Below, in pieces: positions 31,797-31,895 of a stretch of 31,895 nt of DNA; the first letter of the stretch is position 1, and every line of letters begins with the position of its first letter. The stretch covers positions 1 through 31,895 of the forward strand of contig CAZESL010000011.1 of the NCBI GenBank assembly GCA_964515215.1. The letters are read 5' to 3'. Source of the stretch: SIG588 sp964515215. Lineage in GTDB: Bacteria; Bacillota; Clostridia; Oscillospirales; Acutalibacteraceae. The notes under the pieces are model-generated. The model did not search any database. It was not told the DNA's origin and saw only the letters and a list, made by a program, of their open reading frames with translations. Position numbers and translations under genes: made by a program.

Positions 31797-31804
31797 AACA
31801 CTCA

Positions 31805-31895
31805 ATGACGACAGAGCAACGGGCGTTGCTTACAAAAGCGCTATCCTATCTGCGTGATCACAAGATGCGCGGATACAGGACGAGTTCCGCCTGCA
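31805..31895 (+). CDS. Possible start of an unidentified gene (cut by window end)
   Basis: An ATG at 31805 opens a frame that stays open to the window end (30 codons visible, starting M-T-T-E-Q-R-A-L-L-T-K-A-L). An in-frame stop lies shortly before it, and no ribosome binding site is seen. The peptide is helix-like and charged; I do not recognise it. It may be chance. Confidence 0.25.
   Translation, partial: MTTEQRALLTKALSYLRDHKMRGYRTSSAC

Overview
The window looks like chromosomal DNA of an anaerobic, moderately GC-rich Gram-positive bacterium of class Clostridia, probably an Oscillospirales/Ruminococcaceae-type gut organism. This rests on the rpsF-ssb-rpsR order, a Firmicutes-type AddA, an LCP cell-wall protein, near-consensus sigma-A promoters with 17-bp spacers, FeoB with a Cys-rich mini-protein, a type I dockerin, and GC-rich intergenic palindromes. 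The taxonomy is inference. I saw no rRNA, tRNA, CRISPR array, phage or transposase gene.

Layout. (1) 1-5690, minus strand: iron-type DtxR regulator, addA, an LCP (LytR-CpsA-Psr) protein and ruvX. (2) 5738-8404, plus strand: a ferrous-iron uptake locus, feoA-feoB plus a 57-aa Cys-rich membrane protein. It has a consensus promoter and two copies of a GTTAGC-N4-GCTAAC palindrome, the likely operators of the divergent DtxR protein. (3) 8412-13177, minus strand: a tight five-gene operon of two paralogous Gfo/Idh/MocA oxidoreductases and three xylose-isomerase-like TIM-barrel proteins, probably for an oxidised sugar, cyclitol or keto-glycoside. (4) 13233-13857, plus strand: a nitroreductase from a divergent promoter. 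(5) 13858-14311: a gene-free stretch with palindromic repeats, a terminator and a broken dockerin end. (6) 14312-22639, minus strand: a 2775-aa secreted protein with about 13 PPC-like domains, 10 Big2 domains, 25 tandem His/Cys repeats and a C-terminal type I dockerin. (7) 22783-24052, minus strand: rpsF-ssb-rpsR with a structured leader. (8) 24099-30063, plus strand: a nucleoside salvage operon, deoC-deoD-deoB-cdd-pdp, ending in a lipoprotein with a C39-like peptidase domain. (9) 30067-31627, plus strand: a LiaF-like membrane protein and a DUF4097-like membrane-anchored protein. (10) 31628-31895: repeat debris, a strong terminator and the start of an unidentified reading frame.

How the genes work together. 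The deo genes form a complete route from (deoxy)nucleosides to glyceraldehyde-3-phosphate and acetaldehyde. DeoD and Pdp release pentose-1-phosphate, Cdd feeds uridine to Pdp, DeoB makes the 5-phosphate and DeoC cleaves deoxyribose-5-phosphate. The feo locus and its neighbouring regulator look like a self-contained iron-responsive unit. The five-gene oxidoreductase/isomerase operon and the His/Cys-repeat dockerin protein are the least understood parts and the best candidates for new biology.
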